This document shows positions 18,701 through 29,218 of a DNA stretch of 64,000 nucleotides, one piece after another. Within the stretch, counting starts at the first letter, position 1; the number at the start of each line of letters is the position of its first letter. The stretch is from NCBI RefSeq assembly GCF_013415115.1, contig NZ_JACCDD010000001.1, forward strand, positions 717,666-781,665, in the 5' to 3' direction. The notes under the pieces are model-generated. The model did no database searches. It was not told the origin of the DNA and saw nothing but the letters and a program-made list of their open reading frames with translations. The DNA is from Vreelandella zhaodongensis (lineage in GTDB: Bacteria > Pseudomonadota > Gammaproteobacteria > Pseudomonadales > Halomonadaceae). A program made the translations under genes and the position numbers.

Positions 18701-19477
18701 TTAAGACGAAGAGAGACGCAGATCGAGCCGCTGTTGCAACGCATCGAATAGGCTATCCACGGCCAAGGCAAGCAAGGCAATTAGCAGTGCACCTTGCAGA
18801 ACGTAGGCCATATTGCCATTCACAATGCCCGCGATGATGGGATCCCCCAGGTTGCTGGCGCCTACTGTCGCTCCCAATGCGGCCGTTGCGATATTAATCG
18901 TCACCGAGGTACGAACGCCGGCCAAAATCACTGGGGTCGCTAGCGGCAGCTCAACACGGCGTAATACCTGCCAGGGTGTCATCCCCATGGCTAGCGCTGC
19001 CTGTTTGATACTGGCATCAACATCCTTTAGTCCTGCTAGGGTGTTACGTACAATGGGCAGCAGGCCGTAGAGCAGCAATGCGACGATAATGGGCAATGTG
19101 CCGAAGCCTAAAACGGGCACCGCCAACGCCAATACAGCGACTGGCGGGAAGGTTTGGCCCAGCGAGGCAACTTGGCCAACGAGCGGTAAAAAATCGCGCC
19201 CCCACTGACGCGTGACGGCAATACCCGCGAGTACGCCCAGGCTTATCGTCACAATGGCGGCCACCCCAACTACGAATACGTGTCTACCCAACAACGTGTA
19301 AAACTCTGCACGCGAATAAATCACTTGTCGTGCATTGGGCTCAACCCAACGAAAGATAGCGTCTAAATATGGCATACCTAGTACGCTGATTAGCAATAAT
19401 AGCGCCCAACAGGCCGGCCGCATCCACTGCGGTTTAACGCCTACTTGCTGGCTGCGATGCACGCTACTACGCATCAC
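18701..19477 (-). CDS. yehW: Osmoprotectant ABC transporter permease (YehW-like)
   Basis: A 258-residue permease with about six membrane helices and an EAA-type loop (DASIKQAALAMGMTPWQVLRRVELPLA). It resembles the OpuCB/YehW group, which imports glycine betaine or related solutes. It is the last gene of a four-gene cluster with the same order as E. coli osmF(yehZ)-yehY-yehX-yehW. Its start overlaps the ATPase gene by 11 bases. In E. coli the Yeh system is a low-affinity betaine importer not strongly controlled by osmolarity; the substrate here is inferred. Confidence 0.85.
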   Translation of the reverse strand: MMRSSVHRSQQVGVKPQWMRPACWALLLLISVLGMPYLDAIFRWVEPNARQVIYSRAEFYTLLGRHVFVVGVAAIVTISLGVLAGIAVTRQWGRDFLPLVGQVASLGQTFPPVAVLALAVPVLGFGTLPIIVALLLYGLLPIVRNTLAGLKDVDASIKQAALAMGMTPWQVLRRVELPLATPVILAGVRTSVTINIATAALGATVGASNLGDPIIAGIVNGNMAYVLQGALLIALLALAVDSLFDALQQRLDLRLSSS

Positions 19478-20432
19478 GGTGACTTACCTTATCAACCCGA
19501 GCCTCTTTCACTATCTTACGCAGTGACAGCTCACCAATGGGCATATCCTGCTGGTCGACAACGGTGAGCCTATCGCAGTGGTCACGTAGCATCATGGAAA
19601 GCGCCTGGCGTAACGAGAAATCAGCAGGAATCCTCGCTTGGGCAGGCAGTGACTGACCGAGCGATGTCATGTGATCTTTCACACGTGTCAGTGCTGCCTG
19701 TTTTAGGCCACGCTCTAACCCACCCAGTAGCGACTCAACAAACGGATCGTTAGGATGCTGAAGCAGCGCCAGCGGCGTTCCCTGCTGAACAATGCGCCCT
19801 TCTCGCATAACGACTAAATGATCAGCAAGTTTGAGCGCCTCATCCATATCGTGGGTCACGAAGACCACCGTTTTATGTAGCCGAGCCTGCAACTTTGCTA
19901 GCTCGTCTTGAAGCTTTTCTCGGGTAATGGGATCTAGCGCACCAAAGGGCTCATCCATTAGCAAAATATCGGGGTCTGCCGCCAGTGCTCTGGCAACACC
20001 GACACGCTGTGCCTGGCCACCAGAAAGTTGATGCGGATATTTATGGGCAAACTCCTCTACGGGCAGGCCCAATAAATGCATCAGCTCATTGACTCGCGTT
20101 GTCACATCATTCGATGACCACTTGAGTAGACGCGGCACTAGGCCAATATTGCGTGCCACCGTCCAGTGCGGAAACAACCCTGTACTTTGGATGACATACC
20201 CGATACGGCGGCGCAGTTTAACCGGGTTATATTGCTCGACCAGCTGTCCATCAAGGATGATGTCACCGCTGCTGTGTGCAATCAGACGATTGATCATGCG
20301 CAGCGTGGTGGATTTGCCACAGCCAGACGACCCCACCAGTGCGCAGAACTTTCCTTTCGCAACATGCAAGGATATGTCGTCGACCGCTGTATCTTCTCCA
20401 AAGCGCTTCGACACATGGGAAAGCTCTATCAT
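19467..20432 (-). CDS. yehX: Osmoprotectant ABC transporter ATP-binding protein (YehX-like)
   Basis: A 321-residue ATPase with Walker A GSSGCGKS (34-41), signature LSGGQAQRVGVARAL and Walker B before DEPFGALDP. The last 70 residues (from about ADFSLRQALSMMLRDHC) look like a single reduced CBS-type segment, which in OpuA-type ATPases can sense ionic strength or nucleotides. Its ATG overlaps the upstream permease stop in a TAATG junction. Together with the two permeases and the binding protein it forms a complete importer. Confidence 0.87.
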   Translation of the reverse strand: MIELSHVSKRFGEDTAVDDISLHVAKGKFCALVGSSGCGKSTTLRMINRLIAHSSGDIILDGQLVEQYNPVKLRRRIGYVIQSTGLFPHWTVARNIGLVPRLLKWSSNDVTTRVNELMHLLGLPVEEFAHKYPHQLSGGQAQRVGVARALAADPDILLMDEPFGALDPITREKLQDELAKLQARLHKTVVFVTHDMDEALKLADHLVVMREGRIVQQGTPLALLQHPNDPFVESLLGGLERGLKQAALTRVKDHMTSLGQSLPAQARIPADFSLRQALSMMLRDHCDRLTVVDQQDMPIGELSLRKIVKEARVDKVSHRDA

Positions 20433-21628
20433 TAATGTCCTCCGGGGCGTAGCACGTCGGCTAATGCCCCCAAACTAGCATCTACAATAAGTGCCAAGAC
20501 CAAAATAGGCAGCGCGCCAAGTAGCACCATGTCCATGGCCGCTTGGCCCAATCCTTGAAAAATAAACGTGCCTAGCCCACCTGCCCCAATCAACGCGGCA
20601 ACTGCCGTTAATCCAATGGCTTGCACGGTCGTGATCCGCACACCTTCTAACAGTATCGGCAGCGCCAAGGGAAACCTTACTTGCCAAAAGCGCTGGCTTG
20701 CGCGCATTCCCATTGCCTTGGCGGCTTCTAAGGTATCTGGACTCACCTCTTCCAGCGCAATATACGTATTGCGCACCATAGGAAGTAGGCTGTAAGCAAT
20801 CAGCGCTATTAGTGCAGGCGTTGTGCCGATACCGCTCACCCCCATCTCAGCCAAGAGCGGTACATTAGCCGCCAGCCAGGCAAGCGGCGCAAGCAATAAA
20901 CCGAACAGCGCTAAACTGGGAATCGTTTGTAAGAAGTTGAGCAGTGCAAACGACACTTTTTGCAGCCGCCTGTAACGCCGCATCAACATTGCCAGTATCA
21001 GACCTGCCACCACGCTAACGCTGACCGCGGTGCTAACCAGCGCTATATGCTGCACCAGGGCACGATAAAACTGTTGATCACGCGCCTGAAATTCCTGTAC
21101 GAGTGCCAGGTTCTCAAGCCACTGAGACGCACAGACCAGCCACGCACCCACTACGATGCCGAGTAGCAATGTCGTCCAGAGTCGTGATAAGCCTAAGCGC
21201 AGACGCAGCTCAACTAAACACAACATAAGTAAGAAGAGCACTGTCCAATACGCCGCTCCAATGCCTAAACGCGCTTGCGGTAAATCCGCAGCAATCAGCC
21301 AATGACCTGCCACCATCAGGCCAAAAGGCATTAATAGTAGTGCGAGTGTGACAATGCCTAACTGCGCATAGTAATGCGTTCGACTTGGCGCAATCGCCAA
21401 GCCGCCTATTGCAAGAAACAGTAAGGTGACAAGCAGTCCTCCTGGCCAGCCAATAGCAGCCACCAAGCCATACGACTCCCCAGCGACGATTCGATTTGGC
21501 GCGACGCTAACGGGGCTAAGCAACCACGAAGCCGCCAGCATAAAGGCACTCAAACACAACAGTACTGTGTTTGAGTGCCAGCGTTGAGCGTGAAATTTAG
21601 GTGATGGCAAGGCGTCTATCAGAGACAT
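20432..21628 (-). CDS. yehY: Osmoprotectant ABC transporter permease (YehY-like)
   Basis: A 398-residue permease, longer than its partner because of an extra N-terminal block of about four to five membrane helices before the standard permease core. The same layout is found in E. coli YehY (385). The core carries an EAA loop (SPDTLEAAKAMGMRASQRFWQVRFPLA). It starts 3 bases after the binding-protein stop. The role of the additional helices is not known to me. Confidence 0.86.
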   Translation of the reverse strand: MSLIDALPSPKFHAQRWHSNTVLLCLSAFMLAASWLLSPVSVAPNRIVAGESYGLVAAIGWPGGLLVTLLFLAIGGLAIAPSRTHYYAQLGIVTLALLLMPFGLMVAGHWLIAADLPQARLGIGAAYWTVLFLLMLCLVELRLRLGLSRLWTTLLLGIVVGAWLVCASQWLENLALVQEFQARDQQFYRALVQHIALVSTAVSVSVVAGLILAMLMRRYRRLQKVSFALLNFLQTIPSLALFGLLLAPLAWLAANVPLLAEMGVSGIGTTPALIALIAYSLLPMVRNTYIALEEVSPDTLEAAKAMGMRASQRFWQVRFPLALPILLEGVRITTVQAIGLTAVAALIGAGGLGTFIFQGLGQAAMDMVLLGALPILVLALIVDASLGALADVLRPGGH

Positions 21629-21631
21629 TAA

Positions 21632-22540
21632 TCAGTCGCCCAAACCATCAAGATAGTCGCGCGCTACTTGGTCTGGAGAGAAACCATTCACCGCCACATC
21701 GGCGTTTAAGGTTTGCAGAGTAACGAGGTCAAGGGTTGTAAATACATCATTGAGGAGTGATTCGATTTGCGGGTAGGCCTCAAGCACGCCTGCCCGCACG
21801 ACTGGCGCGGGCTGATAAACCGGCTGTACACCTTTAGAGTCCTCAAGCACCACCAAGCCGAGGGCACTGAGACCACCATCTGTTCCGTAGGTCATCGCGC
21901 TGTTTACGCCGCTCGTTTGCTGAGCAGCAGCTCGCATGGTGGCCGCCGTGTTACCGCCGGAAAGCACTAGCAATTGATCATCACTAAGCTCGAAACCATA
22001 GGCGTCTTGAAACGCCGGTAACGCCTGATCAGACTCTACAAATTCAGCGCTCGCTGCAAATTTAAACTCGCCCCCCTCCGCTAAATACGCGGCGAGGTCT
22101 TCAAGGGTTTTTAAACCGTTGGCTGTCGCCACATCTTCCCGAACACTCATGGCCCACGTATTGTTGGCACTGGCAGGCTGAAGCCATATCAGCCCTTGCT
22201 CTGCGTCACGCTCACGCACGGCCTGGTAAGCATCCTCTGCGCTATTCCAAACAGGGCTATCGGTCATGTCAAAGAAGAAAGCGCCGTTACCAGTGTACTC
22301 TGGATAAAGGTCAACCTCTCCAGCCACGAGTGCACTGCGCACAACGCTGGTGCCTCCCAACTGAAGCCGGTCTTCAGTTGGCACGCCTCCACGCTCTAGC
22401 GTTTGAATGATGAGTTCACCTAATACAGATCCTTCTGTATCAATTTTGGATGACACCACCACCGGATCATTGGCCTGAGCTGAGCTAAAAGCAATCGCTG
22501 ATAGGCAGGCGACAATCATTGGTTTCATTATAAAGCGCAT
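21632..22540 (-). CDS. osmF: Osmoprotectant-binding periplasmic protein (OsmF/YehZ-like)
   Basis: A 302-residue substrate-binding protein with a signal peptide ending near SSAQAND. The mature protein fits the OpuAC/ProX type 2 fold (VVVSSKIDTEGSVLGELIIQ, DLYPEYTGNGAFFF, MTYGTDGGLSALGLVVLED). It captures a quaternary-amine compatible solute, by family inference glycine betaine, and hands it to the YehYW permease. AAGGA precedes the ATG. First gene of the operon and useful for a halophile, although this does not prove osmotic control. Confidence 0.87.
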   Translation of the reverse strand: MRFIMKPMIVACLSAIAFSSAQANDPVVVSSKIDTEGSVLGELIIQTLERGGVPTEDRLQLGGTSVVRSALVAGEVDLYPEYTGNGAFFFDMTDSPVWNSAEDAYQAVRERDAEQGLIWLQPASANNTWAMSVREDVATANGLKTLEDLAAYLAEGGEFKFAASAEFVESDQALPAFQDAYGFELSDDQLLVLSGGNTAATMRAAAQQTSGVNSAMTYGTDGGLSALGLVVLEDSKGVQPVYQPAPVVRAGVLEAYPQIESLLNDVFTTLDLVTLQTLNADVAVNGFSPDQVARDYLDGLGD

Positions 22541-22605
22541 GTTGGTCGTCCTTTTATTTGGCGTTTTGAAAGTGTCACATCAGTATAAGCGCCAACAACG
22601 TTGAC

Positions 22606-22633
22606 GCCAGACGCCGTGTTAACGGCATCTGGC
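22606..22633. terminator. Strong hairpin downstream of cysS
   Basis: A 12-bp stem with one mismatch (22606-22617 with 22622-22633) and a 4-base gtta loop stands 37 bases after the cysS stop and before the osmF promoter region. No U-run follows on the cysS strand, so it may need Rho or act as an mRNA 3' stabiliser. Confidence 0.55.
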
Positions 22634-22669
22634 ATACTAAAAAACGTGACTGACTTTAACGACGCGCGC

Positions 22670-24070
22670 TCAGAGGGCTTCAATTACCCAGGTTGTCCCC
22701 TCGCGGGAATCCTTTAGGATAATGCCCATGCTCGCTAGTTCATCTCGAATAGCATCCGCCTGAGCAAAATCTTTACTCGCTTTCGCTTCCTTACGCTGCG
22801 CTATTTTTGCTTCAATTTCAGCGTCGCTAAGCGCCACCTGCTGCTGAGCCCCCTTCAAAAAGGTTGGTGGGGCTTGTTGCAGAAGCCCTAACACGTTTGC
22901 TAAGCGCTTTAACTCCGCAGCCAAATGCTGTGCTTTCTCAGGTGATTCGCTCTTAGCGCGATTGAGATCCCGCGCCAAGTCGAACAATACTGCCAACGCC
23001 TCGGGCGTATTGAAGTCATCATCCATCGCTGTCGCAAAACGTTCAGCATAGCCTGCGGTTTCACTGGTATCACTAGGGACACTCGACGACGCTTGGACGC
23101 CCTCCAAGGCCGTATAAAAACGCGTCAAGGATTTGCGCGCCTCATGGAGAGAATCCACTGAGTAGTTAATTGGGCTGCGGTAGTGGCTAGCCACTAGCAA
23201 GTAACGCACCACTTCCGGATCATGCTCAGCCAATACATCTCGAATGGTAAAAAAGTTACCCAGCGATTTTGACATCTTCTCCTGGTTAACCCTCACCGCC
23301 CCAGCATGCATCCAGGTGTTGACGTAGGTTTTGCCCGTCGCTGCCTCTGATTGAGCAATTTCGTTCTCATGATGAGGGAACGTAAGATCAGGACCACCAC
23401 CATGAATATCGAAGGTATCACCTAAGCAGCACGTCGACATGGCAGAGCACTCAATATGCCATCCTGGGCGACCATCTCCCCAAGGCGAGGACCACGAAGC
23501 CTCACCAGGTTTTGCCGCTTTCCAGAGCACAAAGTCGAGCGGGTCTTCTTTATGAATATCGACCTCAACCCGTGCGCCGGAACGCATATCATCAAGCTGA
23601 CGATTATTAAGCTTGCCGTAATCAGCGAACTTACGAACGCGGTAATACACATCACCATTACTCGCTGCATAGGCAAAGCCTTTTTCAATCAGCGTTTCAA
23701 TCATGGTAATGATATCGTCAATATGCCCTGTCGCTCGGGGCTCAAGACTTGGCGGCAAAACGCTCAGACGCGCTTCATCCTCATGCATTGCCTGAATCAT
23801 GCGCTCGGTGAGTACACTGATTGCTTCACCATTTTCTTCAGCTCGCTTGAGGATTTTATCGTCTATATCCGTGATGTTACGTACGTACGTCACATCAAAA
23901 CCACGATGACGTAGATAGCGTGTAATAACATCAAAGGACACCATGACCCGCGCATGGCCAAGGTGACAGTAGTCATACACCGTCATGCCGCAGACATACA
24001 TGCTGACTTTACCCGGCACCAGCGGGGTAAACGGTTCTTTGCGACGTGTCAGCGTATTATAAATGTGCAT
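22670..24070 (-). CDS. cysS: Cysteinyl-tRNA synthetase
   Basis: A 466-residue class I synthetase that charges tRNA-Cys. It has the HIGH-type motif HLGH (36-39) next to the zinc-site cysteine C28, a second zinc region (GWHIECSAM) and the KMSKS loop in [11 protein letters not shown]. Length equals the E. coli enzyme (461) within a few residues. It lies 11 bases after glnS, with an AAGGA site formed in the gap after the glnS stop, so the two synthetases are co-transcribed. A glnS-cysS pair next to ppiB and lpxH is also the arrangement in Pseudomonas. Confidence 0.97.
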   Translation of the reverse strand: MHIYNTLTRRKEPFTPLVPGKVSMYVCGMTVYDYCHLGHARVMVSFDVITRYLRHRGFDVTYVRNITDIDDKILKRAEENGEAISVLTERMIQAMHEDEARLSVLPPSLEPRATGHIDDIITMIETLIEKGFAYAASNGDVYYRVRKFADYGKLNNRQLDDMRSGARVEVDIHKEDPLDFVLWKAAKPGEASWSSPWGDGRPGWHIECSAMSTCCLGDTFDIHGGGPDLTFPHHENEIAQSEAATGKTYVNTWMHAGAVRVNQEKMSKSLGNFFTIRDVLAEHDPEVVRYLLVASHYRSPINYSVDSLHEARKSLTRFYTALEGVQASSSVPSDTSETAGYAERFATAMDDDFNTPEALAVLFDLARDLNRAKSESPEKAQHLAAELKRLANVLGLLQQAPPTFLKGAQQQVALSDAEIEAKIAQRKEAKASKDFAQADAIRDELASMGIILKDSREGTTWVIEAL

Positions 24071-24081
24071 ATGACGATTCC

Positions 24082-25761
24082 TTAGCCCTTCTGTTTGATT
24101 TTCGCCCAGCTATCTTTCAATCCAACGGTACGATTAAACACCAGTTGCCCTGGCTTGGAAGCATGGCGGTCAGCGCAAAAATAACCCACCCGCTCAAACT
24201 GGAAGCGATCTTCTGGAACAGCATCCGCCAAACTGGGCTCGCCAATAGCGTGGCACACCGCCAAGGAGTCGGGGTTCAAGTGCTCGAGGAAGTCGACATC
24301 TTTGTCACGATCCGGCTGCTCAACCGTGAACAAATTGTCATACAGGCGCACTTCCATGGGCACACCATGGGCAGCACTTACCCAGTGAATCACACCTTTC
24401 ACTTTACGGCCTTCAGGATTTTTACCCAAGGTATCGAAATCTACTGAGCAGTGCAGTTCCACCACATCACCGGCATCGTTCTTAATTACGTCATCACAAC
24501 GAATCACGTAGCTATTACGCAGACGAACTTCTTTGCCTGGCGCTAAACGGAAAAACTTTTTGGGCGCATCTTCCATGAAGTCGTCTTGGTCAATATACAG
24601 CTCGCGACTAAACGGCACCTTACGAACGGCCATATCGTCTCGGGCTGGGTGTCCCGGAACGTCGTAAACTTCTTCGTGATCTTCAGCAACGTTCGTCAGC
24701 ACCACCTTAAGGGGTTTCAATACACACATTGCCCGGGGCGCGTTGTCCTCAAGGTCAGAACGAATCGCATGCGTTAGCATGGCAATATCAACTAAGCCAC
24801 CATCGGCACGAGTAACACCAATCATCTCGCAGAACTTGCGAATGGATGCCGGCGTATAACCACGGCGACGCATCCCTGAAATGGTTGGCATACGCGGGTC
24901 GTCCCATCCATCGACAATCTGCTCGTCAACCAGCAGCTTTAGCTTGCGCTTCGAGGTCAGGGTGTAATCCAGATTAAGTCGCGCAAACTCGATTTGGCGC
25001 GGCTTAGCGGGAACTGGCAAGTTATTCAAAAACCACTCATATAGCGGGCGGTGATCTTCAAACTCAAGCGTACAGATTGAATGCGTAATGCCTTCAATGG
25101 CGTCAGACTGGCCGTGGGTAAAATCGTACGACGGGTAGATTTTCCACTTGTCGCCTGTCTGGTGGTGGCTGGCATGGCGAATCCGGTAAAGGATCGGATC
25201 GCGAAGATTGATATTGGGCGACGCCATATCAATTTTTGCTCGAAGTACCTTTTCACCTTCACCAAACTCACCGTTACGCATACGCTCAAGCAGATCGAGG
25301 TTCTCGTCAACGCTGCGCTGGCGGTAAGGGCTTGGCTTGCCCGGCGCAGTGAGTGTGCCACGATATTCGCGAATTTCATCCGGCGAAAGGTCATCGACGT
25401 AGGCTTTATCTTCGCGGATTAAGTGCTGTGCCCAGGCATAAAGCTGGTCAAAATAATCAGAGGCAAAGCGTACTGGGCCAGCCCAGTTAAAGCCTAACCA
25501 GCTCACGTCTTCCTTAATCGCATCAATATACGCCTGCTCTTCCTTTGCTGGGTTGGTGTCATCAAAACGCAGATGACACTCACCACCTAGCTGCTCCGCC
25601 AACCCAAAGTTCAGACAGATCGATTTTGCATGGCCGATATGCAAAAAGCCGTTGGGCTCGGGAGGAAAGCGCGTCACAATTTTGGTGACCTGGCCGCCCT
25701 CTATTTCGTCGCGTACTTGGTTGCGAATGAAGTTCGGCGCTGGGGTGGTCTCGTTGGTCAT
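24082..25761 (-). CDS. glnS: Glutaminyl-tRNA synthetase
   Basis: A 559-residue class I synthetase: [13 protein letters not shown] motif near residue 42, class-defining DDTNP segment, TSKRKL as the KMSKS equivalent, and the two C-terminal beta-barrels of the GlnRS type. It charges tRNA-Gln directly, so the organism does not depend only on the transamidation route. Similar in length to E. coli GlnS (554). Divergent from ppiB across a 156-base gap. Confidence 0.97.
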   Translation of the reverse strand: MTNETTPAPNFIRNQVRDEIEGGQVTKIVTRFPPEPNGFLHIGHAKSICLNFGLAEQLGGECHLRFDDTNPAKEEQAYIDAIKEDVSWLGFNWAGPVRFASDYFDQLYAWAQHLIREDKAYVDDLSPDEIREYRGTLTAPGKPSPYRQRSVDENLDLLERMRNGEFGEGEKVLRAKIDMASPNINLRDPILYRIRHASHHQTGDKWKIYPSYDFTHGQSDAIEGITHSICTLEFEDHRPLYEWFLNNLPVPAKPRQIEFARLNLDYTLTSKRKLKLLVDEQIVDGWDDPRMPTISGMRRRGYTPASIRKFCEMIGVTRADGGLVDIAMLTHAIRSDLEDNAPRAMCVLKPLKVVLTNVAEDHEEVYDVPGHPARDDMAVRKVPFSRELYIDQDDFMEDAPKKFFRLAPGKEVRLRNSYVIRCDDVIKNDAGDVVELHCSVDFDTLGKNPEGRKVKGVIHWVSAAHGVPMEVRLYDNLFTVEQPDRDKDVDFLEHLNPDSLAVCHAIGEPSLADAVPEDRFQFERVGYFCADRHASKPGQLVFNRTVGLKDSWAKIKQKG

Positions 25762-25792
25762 GTTGGTGTTGATAACCTCATGGTGGATGGCG

Positions 25793-25846
25793 TGCTAGGC
25801 AACCAATGCCTACGCTATTAGGGTTTGCGCTTCGCGGTGCCTAGCA
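25793..25846. repeat. Inverted repeat in the glnS-ppiB divergent region
   Basis: Two 9-bp arms, tgctaggca (25793-25801) and tgcctagca (25838-25846), are perfect inverted copies separated by 36 bases, lying between the two divergent start codons. A possible regulatory or structural element; no known consensus is matched. Confidence 0.4.
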
Positions 25847-25917
25847 AAACCGTTATTATAACGTGACGCCGATGCACAGCGCCAAGGCGAACGCCTTTAT
25901 TGAACAGGAATTTATCT

Positions 25918-26418
25918 ATGATCGTATTACAGACCAACCACGGTGACATTACTATTGCGCTTAATCACGAAAAAGCGCCTAAAAGTGCTGCAAATTTTGA
26001 ACAATACGTCCGCGATGGTTTTTACGATGGTACCTTGTTCCACCGCGTTATCGACGGCTTCATGATCCAGGGTGGCGGGTTTGATCTGGACTTTAATCAA
26101 AAAGCGACTCGCGACCCTATCGAAAATGAAGCAGATAATGGTTTACAAAATACCATTGGCACACTAGCGATGGCACGTACCCAAGACCCTCACTCTGCTA
26201 CTGCGCAATTTTTTATTAACGTAGGCAACAACAGCTTTTTAAATCATAGTGGCAAAAGCCTTCAAGGCTGGGGCTATGCGGTATTTGGTGAAGTCGTCGA
26301 CGGCATGGACGTAGTGAATGCTATTCGTGGTGTCACTACGACCCGCCGTGGTATGCATGCTGATGTTCCCGCGGAGGATGTCATCATTGAGCGTGCCTAC
26401 GTTAAAGACGCCGACTGA
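25918..26418 (+). CDS. ppiB: Peptidyl-prolyl cis-trans isomerase B (cyclophilin)
   Basis: A 166-residue cytoplasmic cyclophilin. Motifs are [30 protein letters not shown] and [17 protein letters not shown], covering the catalytic arginine and the hydrophobic pocket. No signal peptide, so PpiB rather than periplasmic PpiA. The ATG at 25918 is chosen because GGA lies about 10 bases upstream and the protein then starts [10 protein letters not shown] as in other PpiB; an in-frame TTG at 25900 is unlikely. Fifteen bases before lpxH. Confidence 0.94.
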   Translation: MIVLQTNHGDITIALNHEKAPKSAANFEQYVRDGFYDGTLFHRVIDGFMIQGGGFDLDFNQKATRDPIENEADNGLQNTIGTLAMARTQDPHSATAQFFINVGNNSFLNHSGKSLQGWGYAVFGEVVDGMDVVNAIRGVTTTRRGMHADVPAEDVIIERAYVKDAD

Positions 26419-26433
26419 TTATTTAGGAACTCT

Positions 26434-27204
26434 ATGCGCACTCTGCTTGTAGCTGATATGCATCTAAGCAGCGATACCCCTGAGATTAATCAGGGGTTTT
26501 ACCGCTACTTAGAGCACACCGCTAAGGGGGCTGACGCCCTGTACATTTTGGGCGACCTATTCGATGCCTGGATTGGTGACGACCTGCTCGACACACCTCA
26601 CCCGCTGGCAGCTGTCGCTCGCGAGGTGATCATACGATTACGCCAACTGAGCAGCGAAGGAACCACCGTTCATTTTCTTCACGGTAACCGAGACTTTTTG
26701 ATTGGTGAGCGTTTTATCAGTGAATGCCAGGCATCGTTACTACCCGAAAGCCAAGAGGTAGAGCTTCAAGGTGTACCCGCCGTCATTTTGCACGGCGATA
26801 GCCTTTGCACGAAAGATGACGCTTATATGGCATTTCGTGAACAGTCCAGGTCTCCCGAGTGGCAAGCCCAGATTCTCTCGCTTCCCCTGGAACAGAGGGT
26901 AGAGTTGGCAAAAAGCTTGCGTATGCAGTCTGGCGATGCCAATGCATCCAAGGCGGACGCAATCATGGATGTTACTCACGAGGAAGTGGTCGCGTTAATG
27001 GAGCGCTTTGGCGTGACAACCATGATTCACGGCCACACTCACCGGCCCAAGGTGCATGATTTGACGGTAGAAGATGTGCCTGCCAAACGCTTTGTGCTCG
27101 GTGACTGGGATTCCCAACACGGCTGGGATGTTATCATCGAGAGCACTCCAGATCGTCACGCGATGCCTGTACTGCGGCAATTTGCTTTAAATAGCCCACC
27201 CTAA
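26434..27204 (+). CDS. lpxH: UDP-2,3-diacylglucosamine diphosphatase LpxH
   Basis: A 256-residue calcineurin-like phosphoesterase that cleaves UDP-2,3-diacylglucosamine to lipid X in lipid A synthesis at the inner membrane. The metal-binding motifs are in order: DMHLS, GDLFDAWIGDD, GNRDFLIG, HGDSLC and HGHTHRP. Length is near E. coli LpxH (240). Follows ppiB by 15 bases and is probably co-transcribed. Confidence 0.95.
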   Translation: MRTLLVADMHLSSDTPEINQGFYRYLEHTAKGADALYILGDLFDAWIGDDLLDTPHPLAAVAREVIIRLRQLSSEGTTVHFLHGNRDFLIGERFISECQASLLPESQEVELQGVPAVILHGDSLCTKDDAYMAFREQSRSPEWQAQILSLPLEQRVELAKSLRMQSGDANASKADAIMDVTHEEVVALMERFGVTTMIHGHTHRPKVHDLTVEDVPAKRFVLGDWDSQHGWDVIIESTPDRHAMPVLRQFALNSPP

Positions 27205-27254
27205 CACCGCTCTGGCGCATACAAAGCTCGCTACCAGAACTACTGCCATAAAAA

Positions 27255-27274
27255 AAGCCGATCATTTGATCGGC
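27255..27274. terminator. Bidirectional terminator between lpxH and ppiD
   Basis: An 8-bp stem, agccgatc with gatcggct, and an attt loop. Seven T residues follow on the minus strand and cttttc on the plus strand. It serves ppiD best and probably also lpxH. Confidence 0.85.
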
Positions 27275-27291
27275 TCTTTTCTGGCGCTTCA

Positions 27292-29109
27292 TTAACGCTT
27301 AATGTCAGCGTCGCTTCTCAGATCGTCAATCAATCCCTGAATAACAGACTGGGCACGCAGTTGCTCTGCCATTTGTGCGACAAACGACGTAACCTGTTCA
27401 TCTACCTCACCAACAGAGACACGATCAAGCGCAACGATAGCAACGCCTTGTGGTAATACCACAGAACGGTAGACGCTTTCACCCTCTTCTGGGCGCGGCA
27501 TACGGAACACTTCCTGCACCATTAGCTGTGGCAACGTAGCACCAGATTGACGCGTAATGTTATCTGCCTCAAGCCAGTCGACATCAGCCAACTCCCCCGC
27601 TTCCAACGCTGCAATCATCCTATCAGCCTCTTGCTGCAAGGCTTCTTGACGCTGCTGGGTAGCAACCGCACTGGCAACGTCTTCACGTACGTCGTCAAGC
27701 GCTAGCTGTGTCGGCTCGCGGTGTTCGGCAACACGCAATACGAGTCGACGGTCATCATCCAGCTCGATAACCTCGCTGTTATAACCTTCTACTAGCACAT
27801 CAGTACTGAAGGCCTCATCAAGCACACCAGGTTCCGAGAGCACGCCCTCACCTTCGCCGCGAGCAAGCCAATCAGTTTGATTAAGCGTCAACCCCAGGTC
27901 ATCAGCAACACTCTGCAGATCTTCGGCGGCAAAGCTTTCATCAATCAGTCGCTGGACTTGCCGATTAAAATCGTCGCCTACCTGGCGCAGCGCTAACTCC
28001 TGATGAAGCACATCGCGCTGCTCATCGAACCCAGGTGCGACCAGCTCAGTGACTTGGAGAACATGGAAAGCACTATCCATTTCCACTAGCTGAGATATTT
28101 CACCCTCACTTAGGGAAAAAGCGGCTTCATCAAAGGCATCCCCAAAGAACCCAGGGCTAATAACGCCCAAGTCACCACCCTGTTCGGCACTGGCTGTATC
28201 ATCTGAATAACGCAGCGCTGTCTCAGTAAATGTCTGACCGCCATCAAGGGCCTCAAGAGCTTCATTCGCCCTTTCTTCGGCTTCTTCCCGAGTACGCTCA
28301 TTACCAAAGGTGACCATAATATGAGAGACGCGACGATCTGCATTGCGATTCTGGTCACGCCAGGCATCGCGTAATGCCTGCTCATCAATCTCAACATCTT
28401 CGGCCATCACCTGACGATCTACCACGACATACTCAACACGCACTTGTTCTGGGCGTTCAAAACGCGCCTGATGTGCATCATAGTAAGTCTGCATATGTGC
28501 TTCAGTGACGTCGACATCAACCTCGACATCGCTTACATCTAGCTGAATATAACGGAAGCTTCGTTGCTGGCGCTGTAGCTCAGCGAGCCGTTCTTGTTCA
28601 CTTTCAAGGCTGAAGTCACTAAACGCAAGCCCTTGCTGTAAGTGCTGGCGCTTGATATCAGCTCGAAGCTCTTCACGGAACGCCACTGGCGTATAGCCAG
28701 CACCTGCAAGGCGATTACGGAAGATCTCTGAGGAGAACCGGCCATCCTGGTCATGGAACTCAGGCAAGCCCACGATCATTTGATCAAGCTGTGCATCAGA
28801 TACGTAAACACCGCCGTCTTCTGCGTATTGCGTCAGCAGCTGCTGGGTAATCAACTGATCCAGCACGTCATTACGCAGCGCACGCTCTTGCTCGGGCGGC
28901 ACTTGGCCTGAGCGCAGCGCACGTTGAACCTCAAGCTCAACCTGTTGGCGCATAATGGGCTCGCCGTTAACGCTCGCCACTTCGTTTGGATCACTGCCAA
29001 ATACGCTAAACAGTGATTCAACACCAAACAGTGCCATGGCAGCGACCATAACACCGATGATAATTTTGGCACCCCAGCTTCTGGAACCATCTCGAATACT
29101 TTGCAGCAT
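27292..29109 (-). CDS. ppiD: Periplasmic folding factor PpiD (SurA N-terminal and parvulin domains)
   Basis: A 605-residue inner-membrane-anchored periplasmic chaperone. One N-terminal membrane helix (about residues 16-34), a SurA-like N-terminal chaperone domain (around EPIMRQQVELEVQRALRSG), then a parvulin domain (RRVSHIMVTFG to DLGVISPGFF) and a long helical C-terminal part. PpiD acts at the Sec translocon exit and helps nascent outer-membrane and periplasmic proteins fold. Length fits the family (623 in E. coli). It lies downstream of hupB as in E. coli, with its own terminator. Confidence 0.93.
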   Translation of the reverse strand: MLQSIRDGSRSWGAKIIIGVMVAAMALFGVESLFSVFGSDPNEVASVNGEPIMRQQVELEVQRALRSGQVPPEQERALRNDVLDQLITQQLLTQYAEDGGVYVSDAQLDQMIVGLPEFHDQDGRFSSEIFRNRLAGAGYTPVAFREELRADIKRQHLQQGLAFSDFSLESEQERLAELQRQQRSFRYIQLDVSDVEVDVDVTEAHMQTYYDAHQARFERPEQVRVEYVVVDRQVMAEDVEIDEQALRDAWRDQNRNADRRVSHIMVTFGNERTREEAEERANEALEALDGGQTFTETALRYSDDTASAEQGGDLGVISPGFFGDAFDEAAFSLSEGEISQLVEMDSAFHVLQVTELVAPGFDEQRDVLHQELALRQVGDDFNRQVQRLIDESFAAEDLQSVADDLGLTLNQTDWLARGEGEGVLSEPGVLDEAFSTDVLVEGYNSEVIELDDDRRLVLRVAEHREPTQLALDDVREDVASAVATQQRQEALQQEADRMIAALEAGELADVDWLEADNITRQSGATLPQLMVQEVFRMPRPEEGESVYRSVVLPQGVAIVALDRVSVGEVDEQVTSFVAQMAEQLRAQSVIQGLIDDLRSDADIKR

Positions 29110-29164
29110 GCTAGCCTCAAATTAATTCAGCTATCGATTGCCCTAGACCAAGGGTCAAAAAAAC

Positions 29165-29194
29165 ATGGGCGCATCGCGTATGCGATGCGCCCAT
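29165..29194 (-). terminator. Terminator of hupB
   Basis: A perfect 13-bp stem (29165-29177 with 29182-29194), gtat loop, and seven T residues on the minus strand after the stem. It separates hupB from ppiD, so ppiD may have its own promoter in the short remaining gap. Confidence 0.9.
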
Positions 29195-29218
29195 TAGCTT
29201 ACATTAAACGCGAGCCAA

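Noticed and set aside
22541..22669. Riboswitch upstream of osmF or downstream of cysS
   Set aside because: Only one simple hairpin is present, located at the cysS 3' side; no known aptamer pattern.
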